Source: Gryganskiella cystojenkinii
Taxonomy: Eukaryota; Mortierellomycota; Mortierellomycetes; Mortierellales; Mortierellaceae
Direction of reading: 5' to 3'
Assembly (NCBI GenBank): GCA_015852425.1
Contig: JAAAIG010000554.1
Location: 1 to 13,798 of the forward strand
DNA: 13,798 nt
Position 1 is the first letter of the stretch. Each line of letters starts with the position of its first letter. The notes beneath the pieces were generated by a model, which worked only from the letters and a program-made list of their open reading frames with translations, was not told where the DNA came from and made no database searches. Below, piece by piece: positions 9,405-13,798 of this stretch. A program made the translations under genes and the position numbers.

Positions 9405-12400
9405 TTATGGGCGATGGGGGCGGACCAAACGAGTCGTGACATCTGGAGGTTGAGCTTCGAAACTCTCACCCTTGAGGGCATGGCGTTCATCACGGCACTT
9501 GAAGACCTTGGTTGGTTCCATGACCGCACCGAGAGCACGTCTCAGACCTCGATCCATATAACCCAATCCGACTTGATAACTGGCATTCATCCATCCAAAT
9601 CCCTCACGGGGGATAAACTTGAAATCAACACCAACGTTTCCATATTCGACTTGGACTCTATGGGTCATGTTCACGATATCAAACTTTTCGGGGACAACAC
9701 CGTTGAAATCCATAAAGGACTTGGTGATACTATTGTGAAAGTTTGATGAGAAAAAAAATAAGAACGTAAAAAAAGAATGAATAAGTCCGTTGTACGTTGT
9801 ATCTTGACAATTTTAAAATTGTATGTGGCATGCAAGCATGAAGAAACTTACGTATAGAGCCATCGGTAACACGTCCGCTTAGCCTCCTCCATGAACCCGT
9901 ATTTCTCGAAACCAATCCAAGAGATGATTTGGTGTGGTGCCCAGCCGAAAGGATAATCCCATTGCCGGTTGGGTCGTGCAAGTGTAATAAATCCTCTCGA
10001 TTGCTCAGTACCCGAGACCAAGCCACCCATCACTTCGAACAACGGCAGTGCATTGGACCTAGTATAGATATATGGACAGGGTATTAGACGGAGAGTGTAA
10101 GAAGCAAGACATACGAACAACAGGCCTATAAACCGTATCGCAACTTACATCATCTTCTCGGCCTTGTCGCGGTCTGCGCACCCAGCCCACATGGTATAAA
10201 AGGTCGTGACACTCTCGTACGTCCCCATACACTTGAGCCGAGTGTCATAGTCAAAGTACATGGATCGCTCCTCGTTCCAACAGTAATGGTTGATCTTTTC
10301 CTGGCGAATCCTTGCCCGCTGAAACCACTCTTCAGATGTGTGGACGACTACCTCGGGCTGCTCCGATGCCTTCATGGTCGAGCTCTCGTAACTCTCAAAG
10401 AACGGTGTCTCGAACGAATCCCCAAAAAGCGTTTGGATGGTCTCGGCAATATCAATCTCGTACTTGTACAACAGTGCATTCAGATCCACAGTCGCAATAT
10501 CCGCACAGCAATTATCGAGTCGATAAGTCGTATCATGCCCAGACTCGCGCACCGCACGATCGTGTTTGAAGTACGTGTCCAACGCCGGCTCCACTAACTC
10601 GCCCTCGTTGTAGAGCTTGCTGTACTCTGTGATCGACAGACCCATAGCATCCGCAAATGGTTTGATGACATGATCGAAATGCGTCGCCTCGGTCTCGGGA
10701 GGCATACCAATCCCCTCACTGTAAAACCGCGACAACCCACACTCGGGATCCAACCTCGGTTCTGACATCCAGACCGTGAAATATTCCTTGATCGCGGCCG
10801 TCAACGCGATCGCCAACCATTGCTTGTTCTCAGCCTCAAGACTGAACGGTAAACGATCATAGACCTTAAGCATCATATCGGTCAGGAACGGTGGCTGAGT
10901 TCTAGTAAGGTAATAACTCCGATTCGCGTTCAGGATCTTGCCGTAGTGTTGAATCTCGTACACAAAGTTGTCGACCATTCCTTTTGCGAGCTCCAGACGA
11001 CCATCGACCAAGAGACCGAGGGATTCGAAATAGGAATCCCAACCGTACATCTCGTTGAACCGACCTCCGGGGACGACAAACGGAACTCCCTTCAAGGTCT
11101 CATGGCCCTCTTCATCCACATGTTTGGTCATCGCCAGGGCCAAGATACCGGGCTTTTCGTTGATGGATTGAACATATTTGGGGGTGATCTCCTTTGGTAA
11201 CTGTTCCACATCGAGCCGGAGATGGGGTTTTGAGAGACTCACTGCTTGATAATATTCTAGGACCTCGTCCTCGCCGTAAGGGATATAAATCCTGGGAGCG
11301 GTGTTCTTGGATCGGTTCTTGGGATCGTTTGAAATCGTCTCTAGACCCTCGGCATCGATACGACGTGTCAGACCATCCCAAAAGTGATGACGGATCATGC
11401 GTGAGAGTCGATCGACCGGGTTCTCGTTCAAACGAGCCTCGTCCAGAACAACGTATTTACGACCGTAATCTTGAGCAAGAGAAAGTTCCTGAAGGAGATT
11501 ACTGAGCATGTAGGTTCCCCGGATATCGTACTTATTGAACCCTGCAGAGTCTGCGGTACCGAGCGTAATGACCTTGGGTCCAATATCGTTGACTGTGATC
11601 TGGAAATCGCCGTCCGTGTCCTCCTGTTCCAGGATCAGTCTCTGTGTCTCATCCACGTCGATCAAGAACCGTCTCGGTTTGATAGCCTTGTCATCTATGG
11701 ATCATTGGAAAAATGGTAAAAACGGAAGAAAAAGCAAAGAAAAAAAAAAAAAAAGGGAATTAGTTTGTAAGTCTCTGGGACCCACTTAGACTCAATGTCA
11801 TCAGGATCGCCTAAAATAGACGTCATGGTCACGCTTTTCGATTTTTTTTTTGTTTTTGTTTGACTCCTACGGCCACTCACCGTGGGACCCTCGCCTCTGT
11901 CTCCGGTACTTTGTGGTGCCCGATTCGTGATGCGCAGTAGCATCGCTCTGATTAGGAGTTGAGGATCTGTTGGACTGCGATGGAACAACGGCAACAAAAA
12001 TCAAACGGGGGAATGGTTAGTCGAAACGCATGGACCATTTTTTTTGGGAAATTGGGGAACGAAACAAGATAGGGTTCTCATTTTTTTTGTTTTTTTGTTT
12101 AGATAATGCTACGTTGTTTTGTATGGCATGTTCTTCCGCCAGACACGTAAACAACTGATAAGGAACGTTTGCATGATTCGTCCTTTTCAATTTTTGTTTC
12201 TTTTAAGGGGGCCAGGTATCGCAGCACGTCCGAGAACATCCCTTTTATCCAACCACAGGGAGTATTTGTCAATCGGTGAACATCTGCTTGATTCACGCAC
12301 GATCTCTCCTTTTCCCTCTCAGGCACCTATCATAACCCTTGCCTCCGATCACTCCTCCTCGGAGATGAGTCAAATCCGCGCAAGACCTTTTTTTTAAAGA

Positions 12401-12734
12401 GTAAGCGTCCGTGTCTCCGGCTCTCACGGTTACTGTTACACCGAAGTTGTTGTCGATCACAACGTAGACGCTGAGCCTGCTGACATCCCGTTTTTGTTCT
12501 CTCTTTCCGGTATATTAGATCACAGCCTCTCTTCATCTTACTCGATAAACTGTAGGCGAGAAGAAAGAATGACTATTCAAAAAAAAACCTTACGTTTCCA
12601 AGAGTCCTGTGGCGTGAGACATAGTTTGCGTTGGCGTAGTACTCGTTCGCGGGCATAACCGTGGTCGAGGGAGGATGAGCCATATGGGGAGCATCGGCCA
12701 TCTTGAGGGATGCTGGTCTTTCGGTGATGTTCAT
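9405..12734 (-). CDS. NTH1: Neutral (cytosolic, PKA-regulated) trehalase, GH37
   Basis: Hydrolyses trehalose to two glucose in the cytosol during stress recovery and spore germination. Proposed minus-strand exons: 12734-12594, 11974-11881, 11810-11782, 11686-10149, 10058-9852, 9729-9405; 777 aa. The N-terminus holds YYANANYVSRHRTLG and a PKA-type site RRGS (Ser77). The Ca-binding segment is DTDGDFQITVND (about 111-122). The catalytic domain has both trehalase signatures: PGGRFNEMYGWDSYF (294-308) and QWDYPFGWAP (633-642). ESGHD (Asp473) and VEYGN (Glu698) are the likely acid and base by analogy with yeast Nth1 and E. coli TreA. There is no signal peptide, which argues against acid trehalase. 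The first three exons are less certain: exon 3 is a 29-nt micro-exon with an unusual gtccca donor, chosen because it keeps frame into AIKPRRFLIDVDE. The main exon and the two after it are secure. Confidence 0.93.
11975..12593 (-). other. Long first intron of neutral trehalase
   Basis: This is 619 nt between the inferred exon 1 donor (aac|gtaagg) and exon 2 acceptor (tcgcag|tccaac). All other introns in the window are 70-151 nt. Splice phases agree (phase 0 both sides), and the joined peptide RHRTLGN-SNRSSTP runs on to the PKA site. It holds T8-9 tracts and open frames on both strands around 12380-12540, none recognisable. It might instead contain one unrecognised coding exon. Confidence 0.5.
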
Positions 12735-13161
12735 ACTGGTTTGCCGTTGTTTGATGATGTGATAAAAGGAATATTTAAGCACAAGACAGCGCACGAGGAC
12801 TATGCTGAGTTGGAGCAGCACACGCAAAAGCTGAAATGATAAAAGAGAATCGAACAAGAGAAATGAGTTTTTTTTTTTGATTTGGGATGCGAATGGGTTT
12901 GAATGTGGGAGGTGAGTGAATGGAACGAATGTTGAAGAAAGAGAGACAGTAAGAAAGAAAAAGGAAAAAGAAGAAAAAAGTAGAGAACCCGCATCACCTT
13001 TCTTTATCCCCTTTGATTCGATGGGCGCAACACTAGCCCCAAGTTTTCCTCTCTTTTTTTTTGGTGTTGACCCCGATTGCTCCATTGTCTTTCGAGGTCT
13101 CGTGCCCGATTCTCGCTTCGCTGCCCACTTTTGACATTGATTCTTTCGTCTTCTACCAGTC

Positions 13162-13200
13162 TGTTCGATGAAGAGACTTTTTGTTTGTTCGACGAAGAAC
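13162..13200 (+). repeat. Imperfect 14-nt direct repeat upstream of trehalase
   Basis: tgttcgatgaagag (from 13162) recurs as tgttcgacgaagaa (from 13186), differing at two positions, 24 nt apart start to start. Both lie in the trehalase 5' flank. It may be a duplicated binding site or simple local duplication; no known motif was recognised. Confidence 0.4.
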
Positions 13201-13776
13201 CATTTTTTTTTTCGGTTTTTTTTTATTCTAGGACGTCTTTCCGACGTGATGTCAGTAGTTCGCATGTTGGCTCCTATTTCCAAGAAAAAAAAATCTTTCT
13301 AAGAAACACAGCAAATATATAGATGCACATGAAGGGGATCAAGATCAAGCCCTGCCTGCTTCTGTTGCAGACCATCCCAACTTCAACGGAGGAAGGGGAG
13401 AGTTCCCGTCATTTTTTTTTCTCCTGCCACACCCGGCACGAACTAGCTAGCCTGGGAAATGAGTCGTCGTCATTATGAGGCTGGACCCTTCCTTTTTTTG
13501 TTTGTGCTGTTGCGTTAGTGGAATAAATGTGACGCGCTAGTCCGAATAAAGAATGAAAGAAATCGAGACGCGTTTTCTTTTTGTGTTGGTCTCTCGCTCG
13601 AGTTTTAGGCGGATCGGAGATAATGCTCATTAGCCAGTGCGATTCCGGCGCCTGTACTGTGCCAATCAATGCAAGTCTGGTACCAGGGGACTCTCAAGAG
13701 TGTCTTTATTTTTCTATTAGTCGTATAATGACGTTTATGGAGAATTGTTTGGTTTTGTTGTACAAGTTGGTATGTT

Positions 13777-13798
13777 GGGGAGGGGGGAGGGGGGAGGG
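13777..13798 (+). repeat. G-run (G4, G6, G6, G3) at the right edge, potential G-quadruplex
   Basis: Four G-tracts of at least 3, separated by single A residues, run to the last base of the window. Single-base loops are favourable for a stable G-quadruplex. The motif could be part of a longer microsatellite cut by the window edge. It contains AGGGG pentamers. It is not a known telomere repeat. Confidence 0.6.

Larger units (their letters stand above)
12735..13798. promoter_or_regulatory. Upstream region of neutral trehalase (no gene seen)
   Basis: About 1.06 kb to the window end with no supportable gene; open frames here are low-complexity (poly-Lys, Ser/Phe) in T/A and CT tracts. On the gene strand an AT-rich TTAAATAT lies about 40 bp before the ATG. 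AGGGG/CCCCT pentamers, the core of the yeast stress response element, occur at 13008-13012, 13333-13337, 13394-13398, 13685-13689 and in the terminal G-run. Yeast NTH1 is stress-induced through such elements, but this short motif is common by chance. Confidence 0.4.

Noticed and set aside
9414..9746. 110-codon plus-strand open frame over the last trehalase exon
   Set aside because: Exactly antisense to the conserved GH37 exon encoding REGFGWMNASYQ; no independent support.
12397..12657. Plus-strand open stretch within and beyond the long trehalase intron (begins RVSVRVSGSHGY)
   Set aside because: No ATG near its start, no recognisable domain, and its end overlaps trehalase exon 1 on the other strand. 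Kept only as part of the intron note.
12573..13283. 236-codon minus-strand open frame reaching far upstream of the trehalase ATG
   Set aside because: Upstream of MNITERPASL it is low-complexity (Lys, Ser/Phe runs from A/T tracts) and does not look like a trehalase N-terminus; only its last 47 codons before the donor are used.
13409..13669. 86-codon minus-strand open frame in the trehalase upstream region
   Set aside because: No recognisable motif, unusual composition and no splice partner seen; most likely chance.
1..13798. Mobile elements, CRISPR arrays, tRNA or rRNA genes
   Set aside because: I looked for terminal repeats, spaced identical repeats, transposase or reverse-transcriptase motifs and the tRNA GGTTCGA-type box and saw none; faint or decayed copies cannot be excluded by eye.

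Overview
The window looks like nuclear DNA of an early-diverging filamentous fungus. Six compact protein genes are each broken by short introns (mostly 70-150 nt) with GTNNGN-type donors and T-rich tracts before the acceptor. The gene set (GPI-GnT subunit, RNase P subunit, Erf2-type DHHC enzyme, EMC7, cytosolic neutral trehalase) is fungal or pan-eukaryotic. Long T/A homopolymers, a long Ser/Thr/Asn-rich extension on the DHHC protein and the style of the trehalase N-terminus suggest Mucoromycota/Mortierellomycota, but that placement is inference. There are no bacterial, organellar, viral or mobile-element features.

Layout, left to right: (1) bases 1-131 may be the last exon of a plus-strand gene that begins outside the window. 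(2) 245-1586, plus: PIG-P, a GPI-anchor biosynthesis subunit, 5 exons. (3) 3344-1714, minus: an acidic FGxF-repeat protein resembling the AP-1 accessory protein Laa2/aftiphilin, 4 exons. (4) 3664-4651, plus: POP4/Rpp29 of RNase P/MRP, 3 exons. (5) 7100-4903, minus: Erf2-type DHHC palmitoyltransferase, 5 exons. (6) 7737-9229, plus: EMC7, 8 exons. (7) 12734-9405, minus: neutral trehalase, 6 exons, followed by about 1 kb of upstream non-coding DNA to the window end.

The genes alternate strictly in strand (+ - + - + -), giving three tail-to-tail pairs with gaps of 127, 251 and 175 bp and two head-to-head promoters of 319 and 636 bp. Both head-to-head promoters carry the same 8-bp GTCACGTG site, about 112-114 bp before the plus-strand start codon. 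Three products act on the ER, secretory or clathrin membrane system (PIG-P, EMC7, the Laa2-like protein). Erf2 and neutral trehalase lie respectively upstream and downstream of Ras/PKA signalling in yeast. No operon-like functional unit is implied.

All exon joins below were worked out by hand from splice signals, reading phase and family conservation. The phases close in all six genes. The weakest joins are PIG-P exon 2, the EMC7 exon 4/5 join and the N-terminal exons of the trehalase. I did not find a convincing undescribed system. The most unusual signals are the paired CACGTG sites, the long first trehalase intron, a 29-nt trehalase micro-exon, and a skippable in-frame exon in PIG-P.
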